NCBI RefSeq assembly: GCF_001705235.1
Contig: NZ_MCGV01000001.1
Span: forward strand, 2,418,001-2,482,000
From: Clostridium pasteurianum
Lineage (GTDB): Bacteria > Bacillota > Clostridia > Clostridiales > Clostridiaceae
DNA length: 64,000 bases
Direction: 5' to 3'
Part shown: positions 1 through 7,922 of the stretch, in pieces
Position numbering within the stretch: position 1 is the first letter of the stretch
How the letters are laid out: every line of letters starts with the position of its first letter
The notes under the pieces: model-generated
What the model was told of the DNA's origin: nothing
The model's database searches: none
The model's input: the letters and a program-made list of their open reading frames with translations, nothing else
Program-made: the position numbers and the translations under genes

Positions 1-8
1 GGTCACCA
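1..8 (+). tRNA. tRNA-Glu, 3' end only (cut by window start)
   Basis: These eight bases end in CCA and are identical to the last eight bases of the complete tRNA-Glu at 287-361. The identity continues into the spacer and the following tRNA-Val, so this is the 3' tip of an upstream tRNA-Glu copy in the tandem array. Confidence 0.8.
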
Positions 9-18
9 TTTAATTTGT

Positions 19-94
19 GGGCGCTTAGCTCAGCTGGGAGAGCATCTGCCTTACAAGCAGGGGGTCACAGGTTCGAACCCTGTAGTGCCCACCA
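19..94 (+). tRNA. tRNA-Val (anticodon UAC), copy 1
   Basis: The acceptor stem GGGCGCT pairs with AGTGCCC, the T arm contains GGTTCGAACC, the anticodon loop is CTTACAA (TAC), and CCA is encoded. It reads GUA and related valine codons. Confidence 0.96.
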
Positions 95-102
95 CAAATT
101 GC

Positions 103-179
103 GGCTTGGTAGCTCAGCTGGTTAGAGTGCTGGCCTGTCACGCCAGAGGTCGAGGGTTCGATCCCCTTCCAAGTCGCCA
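103..179 (+). tRNA. tRNA-Asp (anticodon GUC), copy 1
   Basis: The acceptor stem GGCTTGG pairs with CCAAGTC (one G-U), the discriminator is G, CCA is encoded, and the anticodon loop CTGTCAC gives GTC. The discriminator G and anticodon GUC are normal identity elements of tRNA-Asp. Confidence 0.96.
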
Positions 180-188
180 ATATTATGG

Positions 189-264
<76 letters not shown>

Positions 265-286
265 GATAAAATAAAATAAATAATAA

Positions 287-361
287 GGCCCGTTGGTCAA
301 GCGGTTAAGACACCACCCTTTCACGGTGGTATCATGGGTTCAAATCCCGTACGGGTCACCA
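287..361 (+). tRNA. tRNA-Glu (anticodon UUC)
   Basis: The acceptor stem GGCCCGT pairs with ACGGGTC, the anticodon loop is CTTTCAC (TTC), and CCA is encoded. This is the only complete tRNA-Glu in the window; the tip of another lies at 1-8. Confidence 0.96.
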
Positions 362-371
362 TTTAATTTGT

Positions 372-447
372 GGGCGCTTAGCTCAGCTGGGAGAGCATCT
401 GCCTTACAAGCAGGGGGTCACAGGTTCGAACCCTGTAGTGCCCACCA
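372..447 (+). tRNA. tRNA-Val (anticodon UAC), copy 2
   Basis: Base-for-base repeat of the valine tRNA at 19-94, 353 bases downstream, with the TAC anticodon and encoded CCA. Confidence 0.96.
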
Positions 448-455
448 CAAATTGC

Positions 456-532
456 GGCTTGGTAGCTCAGCTGGTTAGAGTGCTGGCCTGTCACGCCAGA
501 GGTCGAGGGTTCGATCCCCTTCCAAGTCGCCA
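456..532 (+). tRNA. tRNA-Asp (anticodon GUC), copy 2
   Basis: Identical repeat of the tRNA-Asp at 103-179, with the same 8-nt spacer after tRNA-Val. Confidence 0.96.
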
Positions 533-543
533 ATATTATATAA

Positions 544-619
<76 letters not shown>

Positions 620-626
620 TAAAAAA

Positions 627-655
627 ACTGCTTCAATAATTTGAAGCAGTTTTTT
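627..655. terminator. Bidirectional intrinsic terminator between the tRNA array and dnaI
   Basis: A 10-bp stem (ACTGCTTCAA / TTGAAGCAGT) with a 4-nt loop has an A-run on the left and a T-run on the right, so it can end both the tRNA transcript and the convergent minus-strand gene. The stop codon of that gene lies in the T-run. Confidence 0.9.
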
Positions 656-1643
656 ATATTCTCTTATTTTTTAAATTTTTATTTATTCGTATATCATCAC
701 CATAAAATTTACATAAAGTAAAATCTCCAAATAATCTAGATGTAATTCTTTCAGAATATAATCTTGTTAAATCCTCTAAGTTGTAATTTGAGGATATAAG
801 CATTTTCTTTTGTAGTAACAATTTCTTATTTATTAAATTAAATAGACATGTTTTGGAAAATGAACTTATTTGTTCTGTACCAAGATCATCAATTATAAGT
901 AAATCACAATTCAAAATTAAATCTTCCAGAGCTGCATCAGGTTCAAACTGAAGTTTCTTAAGATCTTGAGATAAATCTGATGAAGTTTTATAAATTACTA
1001 AATAGCCTTTTTCTAGCAAATCCTTTGCAATACAGTGAGATAAAAATGTCTTTCCTGTACCTGAATTACCATAGAATAATAAATTTTCATTTAAATTGTC
1101 GAAATTCTTAATGTAGTTTAATGATAATGAAAATATTTTTTCTATATTTTTTCTAGGACTTCTAGGTTCTTCTTCTGACTTTCTGTTTGAAAAATAGTTT
1201 ATATTGAAATTATCAAAATTATTTTTAGTTAAAAGATATTTAAGGTCTGAGTTTTCATAGTAAAGTTTTGCTAAGTATCTTTTGTAGCAGGAGCATTTAT
1301 TTACACCAATATAACCTGTATCTTTACATTTACTGCATTTATAATGCATATGAAGATAATCCATATTATATCCATTTGATACTAAAAGTTCTGACCTTTC
1401 CATTCTTAAATTTGTTATATTTTCTTTTAAAGATTTTATATAGTCATCACGATTTTTTATATCTTTAAAAATATTTGTAGATAGCTTAAGACATAATTTA
1501 CTTATTTCATTGTCTATACTTATTATTTTAGGAATTTTAGCTTTAATTTCTTCTCTTCTTTTTTTTAGAGCTTCTTGTTCCTTTTTTCTTATTTTAGAAT
1601 ATAGTTTTTCTACTTTTTGAGCATATCCTTTAATCATTGTCAT
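654..1643 (-). CDS. DnaI/DnaC-type helicase loader, AAA+ ATPase
   Basis: This 329-residue protein has the layout of the Firmicutes primosomal helicase loader, which loads DnaC-type replicative helicase onto DNA. A charged, coiled N-terminal part (about 1-95) is followed by a Cys cluster (CxxC at 103-106, CxC at 117-119) that probably binds zinc, as in DnaI. The AAA+ core has Walker A GNSGTGKT at 192-199 and Walker B LLIIDD at 248-253. It overlaps the upstream dnaD-like gene by 14 bases, so the two are translationally coupled. AGGATGGGA precedes the start, and a second ATG two codons later is also possible. The family is secure; the precise name (DnaI or DnaC) differs between clostridial annotations. 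Confidence 0.88.
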   Translation of the reverse strand: MTMIKGYAQKVEKLYSKIRKKEQEALKKRREEIKAKIPKIISIDNEISKLCLKLSTNIFKDIKNRDDYIKSLKENITNLRMERSELLVSNGYNMDYLHMHYKCSKCKDTGYIGVNKCSCYKRYLAKLYYENSDLKYLLTKNNFDNFNINYFSNRKSEEEPRSPRKNIEKIFSLSLNYIKNFDNLNENLLFYGNSGTGKTFLSHCIAKDLLEKGYLVIYKTSSDLSQDLKKLQFEPDAALEDLILNCDLLIIDDLGTEQISSFSKTCLFNLINKKLLLQKKMLISSNYNLEDLTRLYSERITSRLFGDFTLCKFYGDDIRINKNLKNKRI

Positions 1644-2613
1644 TATCCCATCCTAACAATTTTTTCTCTAAATCATCGTAATCATATTTTCGCTGGTTAT
1701 AGTTATTAAAATTATCCTTATTATTAAAATTGCCAGTTTTTTGTTTTTTATATGATGGCTTTTTAATATCTTTTGTATCTACATCAGTAAGCGTTTTAAT
1801 TCCAGATTTAAACCAATTAGTTAAAATTGCATCTATATATTTAAAATCAGTTTTACTTATTCTTTGAAAGCATATATCGGAAGCTCTGAAAATAACGTCA
1901 AGTGGAAAACCAAAAGATTCTAGCCATTTAGTTAATAGCTGCTCTTGTGGTTTCATTATTTCTGCATCTTTAATTCCAAGATAATCTAGAATTTTTCTTA
2001 TTTTTATCCATTTATCCTCATGCTTTGTTATATAAGTTTGAGCATCTTCTACGGATTTTATTTTAGAATCGTGCCAGGATAGAGCTATTTTTTCGATATA
2101 TCTATAGTTCGTTTTTCCCTTTGAAACAGCATATTGTATGAGTAGAAGTATGAGTTCAGGAGAAAAGTCAAATTCTTTCTGCCAACCTATATATGTAGAC
2201 ATTTCTTTAGGTGAAAGAGTTCTTCCAAGTAATTTTTCTATATCCTGAAGCATCCCTTTTATGGAATTGTTGTTTAGTTCATTTAGTAAGTCTACATTTT
2301 CATCTTCAGGAGCTTCTTCGGCTAAATCTAAAAATTGTATGTGAAAATTACCTTTATTATCTATTGGTATAAGTTTTATGACATTTTCATCGTTCCAGTA
2401 ATTCCAGGCATTTATTATGTCCGTTTCAAGCAAATGAAGTTTTGAAGCCATCATGGAAGAGTTCACACCTGGTTCACCTGAAGAACAGTATTTTAAGCCT
2501 AATAAATATACTTTCACATATTCGCCTCTTGCTTTTGTCATGTAAGTTTCAATAAATATATTACTAACAGGAGTAACCTCGCGTGCTTTTTCCTTAAACA
2601 TGAAAGTACTCAT
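1630..2613 (-). CDS. DnaD/DnaB-like replication initiation protein
   Basis: The 327-residue product has an N-terminal winged-helix-like region (about 1-90, with SSMMASKLHL and AWNYW) and a later DnaB_2/DnaD C-terminal domain (about 120-200, LGRTLSPKEMSTYIGWQKEF then YRYIEKIALSW). It ends in a basic, Asn-rich tail. Such proteins help remodel DNA at oriC or at stalled forks and recruit the helicase loader. The neighbouring dnaI-like gene, overlapping by 14 bases, fits this directly. The start ATG is preceded by AAAGGCGGTG. Whether it corresponds to Bacillus DnaB or DnaD cannot be settled from sequence inspection. Confidence 0.85.
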   Translation of the reverse strand: MSTFMFKEKAREVTPVSNIFIETYMTKARGEYVKVYLLGLKYCSSGEPGVNSSMMASKLHLLETDIINAWNYWNDENVIKLIPIDNKGNFHIQFLDLAEEAPEDENVDLLNELNNNSIKGMLQDIEKLLGRTLSPKEMSTYIGWQKEFDFSPELILLLIQYAVSKGKTNYRYIEKIALSWHDSKIKSVEDAQTYITKHEDKWIKIRKILDYLGIKDAEIMKPQEQLLTKWLESFGFPLDVIFRASDICFQRISKTDFKYIDAILTNWFKSGIKTLTDVDTKDIKKPSYKKQKTGNFNNKDNFNNYNQRKYDYDDLEKKLLGWDNDND

Positions 2614-2792
2614 GATGACACCGCCTTTCTCAATATAAAATTCATATAAGTAAATTATAACATTTAATGTTTAAAACGCGATAGTAATATTATATAGAAC
2701 ATATGTTAACATTACAAATTAAAAATGCAGTATAATAAGATAAGTAAATGAATTAGAATGGTGGTGAAAATCCAGGTAGCACTGGAGTGTAT

Positions 2793-4028
2793 ATGAAGGT
2801 TGAAATATTATGTGTAGGAACAGAATTATTGTTAGGAGATATTTTAAATACTAATGCCCAATTTTTAGCTAGAGAGTTTGCCGGTATGGGATTTTCTATG
2901 TATCATCAAACTGTGGTTGGAGATAATGTGGATAGGCTAAAAAAAGAATTTGAACTTGCAATTAATAGAGCAGATATTGTTATAACTACAGGGGGACTTG
3001 GCCCTACTAAAGATGATCTAACTAAAGAAACGGCAGCAGAGTATTTTAATAAGAAGCTTGTTTTTGACAAAGAATCCTATGATGAAATAGTTAAGTATTT
3101 TAATAAGCTAGGAAGAGAAATAAGCGAAAATAATAGAAAGCAGGCATATTTTCCTGATGGGTGTACTATATTAAAAAACGATTATGGCACAGCACCAGGA
3201 TGCATAATTGATGAAAGTGGAAAGATAGTTATTTTATTACCAGGACCTCCAAGAGAAGTAGTGCCTATGTTTAAGAATTATGTAGTACCATATCTTAAAA
3301 AATATCAAAAGGAAGTTTTAGTCTCTAAAGTATTAAGAGTTACTGGAATAGGCGAGGGAAATGCAGCTGAGATGCTTAAGGACTTAATAGATAATCAAAC
3401 TAATCCCACTATTGCACCTTATGCTAAAGAAAATGAAGTTACGTTTAGAATAACCGCTAAAGCTGAAAGTGAAAAAGAGGCTTTAAATCTTATAGAGCCT
3501 ATGGAAAAGGCTGTAAAGCAGCGCCTTGGTGATAATGTGTATGGAGAAGGAGAAACATCACTAGAAGATGTAGTTGGGGCTATGCTTATACAAAAAAATC
3601 TTACTATAGCTACAGCTGAATCTTGTACAGGGGGACTTTTGGCAGGAAGATTTATAAATTATCCGGGAATATCAGAAGTGTTTATGGATGGAGCAGTTAC
3701 ATATAGTAATACTGCTAAAACCCATCGATTAGGAGTTAAAAAAGAAACCCTTGATAAATATGGTGCTGTAAGTAGCGAGACAGCAGCAGAGATGGCTCAA
3801 GGTATAGCAAAGACGTCAGGTACTGATATTGGTGTTTCTACAACAGGAATAGCTGGACCTGGGGGTGGGACAAAGGAAAAGCCTATTGGACTTGTCTATG
3901 CAGGTCTTTGTATAAAAGGAAAGGTAAAAACTAAAAAGTTTAATATTCCAGGTGACAGGCAAAGAGTGAGAAATAGGGTAGTAAACAATGTAATTGATTG
4001 GATTAGAAGAGAAATAAAAGATATGTAA
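2793..4028 (+). CDS. cinA: CinA-like competence/damage-inducible protein (molybdopterin-binding plus nicotinamide-nucleotide amidase)
   Basis: This 411-residue protein has the standard two-domain CinA architecture. The N-terminal MoCF-like domain (about 1-170) contains VGTELLLGDILNTN and TTGGLGPTKDD. The C-terminal CinA domain (about 250-410) contains ATAESCTGGLLAGR and GIAGPGGGT, the deamidase motifs. CinA deamidates NMN and may act on ADP-ribose in pyridine nucleotide salvage. I chose ATG 2793 because GGAG at 2784-2787 sits five bases upstream; an in-frame GTG at 2787 lies inside that ribosome binding site. The gene is monocistronic, ending in the hairpin at 4059-4110. Confidence 0.93.
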   Translation: MKVEILCVGTELLLGDILNTNAQFLAREFAGMGFSMYHQTVVGDNVDRLKKEFELAINRADIVITTGGLGPTKDDLTKETAAEYFNKKLVFDKESYDEIVKYFNKLGREISENNRKQAYFPDGCTILKNDYGTAPGCIIDESGKIVILLPGPPREVVPMFKNYVVPYLKKYQKEVLVSKVLRVTGIGEGNAAEMLKDLIDNQTNPTIAPYAKENEVTFRITAKAESEKEALNLIEPMEKAVKQRLGDNVYGEGETSLEDVVGAMLIQKNLTIATAESCTGGLLAGRFINYPGISEVFMDGAVTYSNTAKTHRLGVKKETLDKYGAVSSETAAEMAQGIAKTSGTDIGVSTTGIAGPGGGTKEKPIGLVYAGLCIKGKVKTKKFNIPGDRQRVRNRVVNNVIDWIRREIKDM

Positions 4029-4058
4029 TCTATAGATTATGAAATATAAAACAATTAG

Positions 4059-4110
4059 GTAGCGATAAGCTGATGTAAGAAAACCATCATAAACTTATTG
4101 CTACTTTTTT
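4059..4110 (+). terminator. Intrinsic terminator after cinA
   Basis: An 11-bp stem GTAGCGATAAG / CTTATTGCTAC (one G-T pair) is followed directly by six T. The loop is long (about 20 nt) and itself contains the small complement TGATG / CATCA. Confidence 0.8.
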
Positions 4111-4163
4111 ATTTCAATAAATTCTATATTTTAAAGAATTATATCAAAATTTTACAAATAGTA

Positions 4164-4195
4164 TACCATATGGTAAAATTGTGAGTATATATAAT
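4164..4195 (+). promoter_or_regulatory. Promoter with palindrome upstream of the XRE-TPR regulator
   Basis: A consensus -10 TATAAT lies at 4190-4195. The expected -35 position is occupied by the 12-bp palindrome TACCATATGGTA (4164-4175), itself inside a wider inverted repeat (AATTTTAC ... GTAAAATT). No good -35 hexamer is present, which suggests an activator or autoregulatory site. This is inference from layout only. Confidence 0.45.
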
Positions 4196-4226
4196 GCTGT
4201 GTATATGTAAGGGGGAGGACTGTACA

Positions 4227-5531
4227 ATGGGATTGTATAATATCTTATCGTCTGGTGATAAAATAAAAAAAATCAGAACAAAATATGGATTTAATCAGGA
4301 GGAATTAGCAGGAAGTAGTATGACGCGTAATCTCATAAGTGAGATAGAACATAATAAGGTAAGGCTTACAGAATCTACAGCAGAGGCTATTGTTCAAAAT
4401 TTAAATAAGTTAGCAGAAGCTAGAAAAATTAATGTTAACATAAGTGCTGAATATTTATTAGAGGATGAAATTTCACAGGCAAATAAAATATTGAAAGATT
4501 ATATTAGTAAATTAAAGAAATATGTTAATTTGAATGACAACGATTTCCTTGAAACATTAAAAAAATGTGAAAATTTTCTTGTTGATTGGAATATTAAGGA
4601 CAAAAAGATTATAGTATATGAACTTGCAGGGGATTATTTTTATTCTAAGAAGTATTTTGACAAAAGCATTTTGTATTATCAAAAAGCATTTGAAGCATAT
4701 GATAAGGTTTGTTATGATATTCAGCTCTTGCGCATTTTAAGGAAAATGTCCAAAATATATATACTTTCAAAAAAATTTAATGAGGGTATAGAATGCTACG
4801 AATTTGCTATGAATCATTTTAAAAATATTCCTCAAAGTTACTTTGAAATATTTACATATAATAGTACCATATGTTATGAAGAGCTTGGTGATTATGATAA
4901 AGCTCTTGAAAATCTAGACAAAGTAGATAAATTACTTGATGAGAAGGATAATAGGCATTGTGATATTTTAATTAATAGATCAGATTGCTTTTTGAAAATG
5001 GGTGATTTTAAAAAGGCTCTGGATATATGTAAAATTGTTTCACAGAAAATAGGTGAAAATGAGTATTATAAAAAGGTTATAAACTCAACAAATTTAGTAT
5101 GGATATATATTAAAACTAACGATAATAACATGATAAGTAAACAGCTAAAAATAATGGAAGATGATTTGATGCACATAGATAAAGAAAGTGATGGTATAGA
5201 TTTAGTATATTTTTATGTTGGCAAGATATTTGAATGTTTGCATAAGAATAAAGAGGCTGAAAAGCATTATTTAGAATCACTTAAGTTTTCAAAGAAGTTT
5301 CAGAAGTATGATTTAGAGTGTAAGATATTAGGCCATTTGATAGATTTATATATAAGATCAAATGACTTAGAAAAAATAGAAAGTATAAAGAATCAGGTAA
5401 TGATTCTTTCGAATCGTGAACTAAAAGTACCTAATGAGTTGTTATATAAATTGATTATATTCTATAGTAAGACTGCACAAAATGATAAGATTTTTGAAGT
5501 GTCAAATTTTGCACTTAATTTTAAAGCATAA
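4227..5531 (+). CDS. XRE-type HTH regulator with TPR repeats (RRNPP-like)
   Basis: This 434-residue protein has an N-terminal helix-turn-helix (about 8-60; IKKIRTKYGFNQEELAGSSM then NLISEIEHNK) and a long C-terminal array of TPR-like helical pairs (for example GDYFYSKKYFDKSILYYQKAFEAY and YEELGDYDKALENLDK). This is the architecture of peptide-responsive RRNPP regulators (Rap, PlcR, clostridial Qsr types). ATG 4227 is chosen because GGGAGG ends at 4218, eight bases upstream; an in-frame ATG at 4194 lies inside the -10 region. I saw no convincing signal-peptide gene directly downstream, so a peptide ligand is unproven. It may control the ABC operon that follows, but it has its own terminator. 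Confidence 0.82.
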   Translation: MGLYNILSSGDKIKKIRTKYGFNQEELAGSSMTRNLISEIEHNKVRLTESTAEAIVQNLNKLAEARKINVNISAEYLLEDEISQANKILKDYISKLKKYVNLNDNDFLETLKKCENFLVDWNIKDKKIIVYELAGDYFYSKKYFDKSILYYQKAFEAYDKVCYDIQLLRILRKMSKIYILSKKFNEGIECYEFAMNHFKNIPQSYFEIFTYNSTICYEELGDYDKALENLDKVDKLLDEKDNRHCDILINRSDCFLKMGDFKKALDICKIVSQKIGENEYYKKVINSTNLVWIYIKTNDNNMISKQLKIMEDDLMHIDKESDGIDLVYFYVGKIFECLHKNKEAEKHYLESLKFSKKFQKYDLECKILGHLIDLYIRSNDLEKIESIKNQVMILSNRELKVPNELLYKLIIFYSKTAQNDKIFEVSNFALNFKA

Positions 5532-5618
5532 ATTCGTGTAAGATAGGTGCACTTATTTGAGTGTTTTTATACTAAAATGGAGATATTATAACTAATAATA
5601 AATTAATTTTACTGTCAC

Positions 5619-5661
5619 AAAAAGACTATAGGTCAGTTGTTATTGACCTATAGTCTTTTTT
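5619..5661 (+). terminator. Intrinsic terminator after the XRE-TPR gene
   Basis: A perfect 12-bp stem GACTATAGGTCA / TGACCTATAGTC with an 8-nt loop is flanked by an A-run and a T-run (5656-5661). Confidence 0.92.
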
Positions 5662-5682
5662 GCTATTCGTTTTATTAAGAAA

Positions 5683-5734
5683 ATGTAAGATTATTTTTCA
5701 TGTAAATGTAAGACTGATTTATTAAACTTATAAT
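5683..5734 (+). promoter_or_regulatory. Candidate promoter with ATGTAA direct repeats before the ABC operon
   Basis: ATGTAAGA occurs at 5683-5690 and again at 5706-5713, with another ATGTAA at 5700-5705, upstream of a consensus -10 TATAAT at 5729-5734. The second repeat sits at the -35 position, as is typical for an OmpR-type response regulator acting as activator. No such regulator is encoded nearby. Confidence 0.45.
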
Positions 5735-5771
5735 CGAAGAAAAAATTGTAGGGGAAATGCAAGGAGGATGT

Positions 5772-5909
5772 ATGGAGATTAGCGTCAGTAGTCAACAATT
5801 AATCAATGAAATCCTAGATAAGTTTATACGGGATATGAAGGAAATGGGATTTAATAATAGTGAAATAATAAAAAATACTATAAATAGTTTAAAAAAAATG
5901 GAGGCTTAA
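5772..5909 (+). CDS. Small 45-residue protein of unknown function heading the ABC operon
   Basis: I do not recognise this protein. The 45-codon frame starts at ATG 5772 with a strong ribosome binding site AAGGAGG at 5761-5767 and ends three bases before the ABC ATPase start at 5913. It begins MEISVSSQQLINEILDKF and ends INSLKKMEA. It is mostly polar and helical-looking, with no signal peptide, membrane segment or Cys. It lacks the SxExLxxxSxxLD signature of Spo0E-like phosphatases. Position and coupling indicate it is co-translated with the transporter, either as a small accessory protein or as a translated leader. Confidence 0.7.
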   Translation: MEISVSSQQLINEILDKFIRDMKEMGFNNSEIIKNTINSLKKMEA

Positions 5910-5912
5910 ATT

Positions 5913-6593
5913 ATGATAGAAGTAAAAAATGTTTCAAAGGTTTATAAAATGGGAAAAGAAATTGTAACAGCGCTTAATAATGTGAATCTTAAAATAGAAG
6001 ATGGTGAATTTGTAGCTGTAGTTGGACCATCAGGCTCGGGAAAGTCAACTCTCATGCATCTTGTAGGAGGTCTTGATACTCCTACAAATGGAAATGTATT
6101 TGTTGATGGCAAGGACATAAGCAAGTTAAAGGACAAGGAAATGTCAAAGTACAGAAACAGAACTATTGGATTTGTATTTCAGGCATTTAATCTTGAAAAT
6201 ACGCAAACAGCTTTAGAAAATGTAATGATGCCTCTTATTTTTGCAGGTGTTAGTGGAAGGGCTAGATTGGAAAAGGCAAAAAAAGCTCTTGAGATGGTTG
6301 GACTAGGAGATAAAATGAAACATAAGCCGAATGAAATGTCAGGAGGCCAAAGGCAGAGAGTAAGTATTGCTAGAGCACTTGTAAATGAACCTCAAATAAT
6401 ATTTGCAGATGAGCCTACTGGAAATCTTGATTCTAAAAATGGTGCTCTTATAATGAAGCTTTTGGAAGATTTAAATGAAAAAGGCTATACCATAATCATG
6501 GTTACACATAATATGGAAGAGGCAAAGAAAGCTAAAAGGCTCATAAGAATAAAAGATGGACAGGTAGAGGAGGTTAATGAGGATGAAATTTAG
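5913..6593 (+). CDS. ABC transporter ATPase, MacB/LolD type
   Basis: This 226-residue nucleotide-binding subunit has Walker A GPSGSGKST near residues 39-47, the Q-loop FQAFNLE, signature MSGGQRQR, Walker B IIFADEPTGNLDS and the switch histidine in MVTHN. The family drives mechanotransmission-type FtsX-like permeases that handle peptides, lipoproteins or antibiotics from the outer face of the membrane. It overlaps the next gene by a few bases and is the second member of a five-gene operon (5772-9842). Confidence 0.93.
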   Translation: MIEVKNVSKVYKMGKEIVTALNNVNLKIEDGEFVAVVGPSGSGKSTLMHLVGGLDTPTNGNVFVDGKDISKLKDKEMSKYRNRTIGFVFQAFNLENTQTALENVMMPLIFAGVSGRARLEKAKKALEMVGLGDKMKHKPNEMSGGQRQRVSIARALVNEPQIIFADEPTGNLDSKNGALIMKLLEDLNEKGYTIIMVTHNMEEAKKAKRLIRIKDGQVEEVNEDEI

Positions 6594-7905
6594 AGATGGT
6601 CTTAGAATTGCACGAAGAGATCTTACTAGAAGGAAGGCTAGAACCTTTTGGACATCTTTGGCTATAGCTGTAGGAACTATGCTTATAGTAACTTTAGTTA
6701 GTCTTGGAACATCTGGAGAAAAGCTGGCACTTGGTAAGGTTGAAAACAGTTCTTCATTAAAGTTAATTAGTGTTATGAACTGGAAATACTATAATCAAGA
6801 TGATAATGATATGAGCAGCATGGATTCAGAAGATATGTATAAAAAAATAGATGATGCGGCTGTGAAGAAAGTAAAAAAAATAGCTGGTACTGAATATGTA
6901 GGAGCTTATATATCTGCTGGTGTTGATGACATAAAAATTGATAATAAGGATAATAAAAATGCAACAAATATAATGGCACTATATAATAATGACAGTGATT
7001 TTTCAAAGACAAAAATAAATAGTGTTAGAAAAGACAATAAAAATGACAAGTTAACTCCAATTATTGCAGGAAGAAATTTAAATAGTTCAGATAAGGATGC
7101 TGTACTTGTTGGTAAGAAGTTTCTTAAAAATATGGGAATAAGTGATTATAAAAGTGTTGTTGGAAAAGAAATAGATTTAACAGAAAGCAAGACAGAAAAT
7201 GAAAATATTAAAATGCCGCCACTTACTTTCAAGGGTAAAGTAGTTGGAATTATAAGTGATAAATTTGAAGCAGATAACCAAATAATTGGTTCAATTGAAT
7301 TAACTAATAAAATAGCAAGTTATTTTTCACTTCAAGATGATTACTTAAAGAATACTGGATATGAGGGAATAAGTGTAGTAACTAAAGATACAAAGGATGT
7401 AGAAAATGTAGGAAATTCTATAAAAAATATAGGGTATTTTTATTCAAGCTATGCAGATATGGTTAAAACCAGTCAAAACTCATTTAAGATAATGGAAGCA
7501 ATACTTGCAGTTTTAGGTATTATAGTACTTTTTGTTGCGGCTATTGGAACAGTTAATACAATGACAATGGTTATATATGAGAGAACTAAATATATAGGAA
7601 TCATGAAATCTGTAGGTGCAAATAGAGGAGAAATTAGAAGTATATTTATATCTCAGGCTGGAATAATGGGTGTATTAGGAGGAATAATGGGACTTGTATT
7701 CAGCATAATAAATCTTAAAATATTTCAGTTTGGATTTAATCAATTTTTGCAAAGCAAGAAGATACAGGAAAATTTACAAATTGTAATGCCTCCATGGCTT
7801 TTTATTGGAACATTTGCTTTTTCAATTTTGATATCTGTAATTGCAGGGATGTATCCATCTGGAAAAGCCTCAAAAATGGATCCAGTAAATGCACTTAATT
7901 CTTAA
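6583..7905 (+). CDS. ABC transporter permease, FtsX/MacB type (first of two)
   Basis: This 440-residue protein has the MacB plan: one N-terminal transmembrane helix (about 18-40), a large extracytoplasmic domain (MacB_PCD-like, about 45-295) rich in Lys/Asp/Asn, and three C-terminal helices of the FtsX domain (AILAVLGIIVLFVAAIGTVN; YERTKYIGIMKSVGA; final segment ending YPSGKASKMDPVNAL). ATG 6583 has GGAGG nine bases upstream; the ATG at 6577 would leave only three. It likely forms a heterodimer with the next permease. Confidence 0.9.
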   Translation: MKFRDGLRIARRDLTRRKARTFWTSLAIAVGTMLIVTLVSLGTSGEKLALGKVENSSSLKLISVMNWKYYNQDDNDMSSMDSEDMYKKIDDAAVKKVKKIAGTEYVGAYISAGVDDIKIDNKDNKNATNIMALYNNDSDFSKTKINSVRKDNKNDKLTPIIAGRNLNSSDKDAVLVGKKFLKNMGISDYKSVVGKEIDLTESKTENENIKMPPLTFKGKVVGIISDKFEADNQIIGSIELTNKIASYFSLQDDYLKNTGYEGISVVTKDTKDVENVGNSIKNIGYFYSSYADMVKTSQNSFKIMEAILAVLGIIVLFVAAIGTVNTMTMVIYERTKYIGIMKSVGANRGEIRSIFISQAGIMGVLGGIMGLVFSIINLKIFQFGFNQFLQSKKIQENLQIVMPPWLFIGTFAFSILISVIAGMYPSGKASKMDPVNALNS

Positions 7906-7922
7906 AAGGAGGGTTAAATTAA

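Noticed and set aside
5557-5595. TTG-start 12-codon frame after the XRE-TPR gene as a possible signal peptide gene
   Set aside because: Only a weak AGGTG lies upstream; the peptide lacks a secretion signal and is far shorter than known pro-peptides of RRNPP systems.
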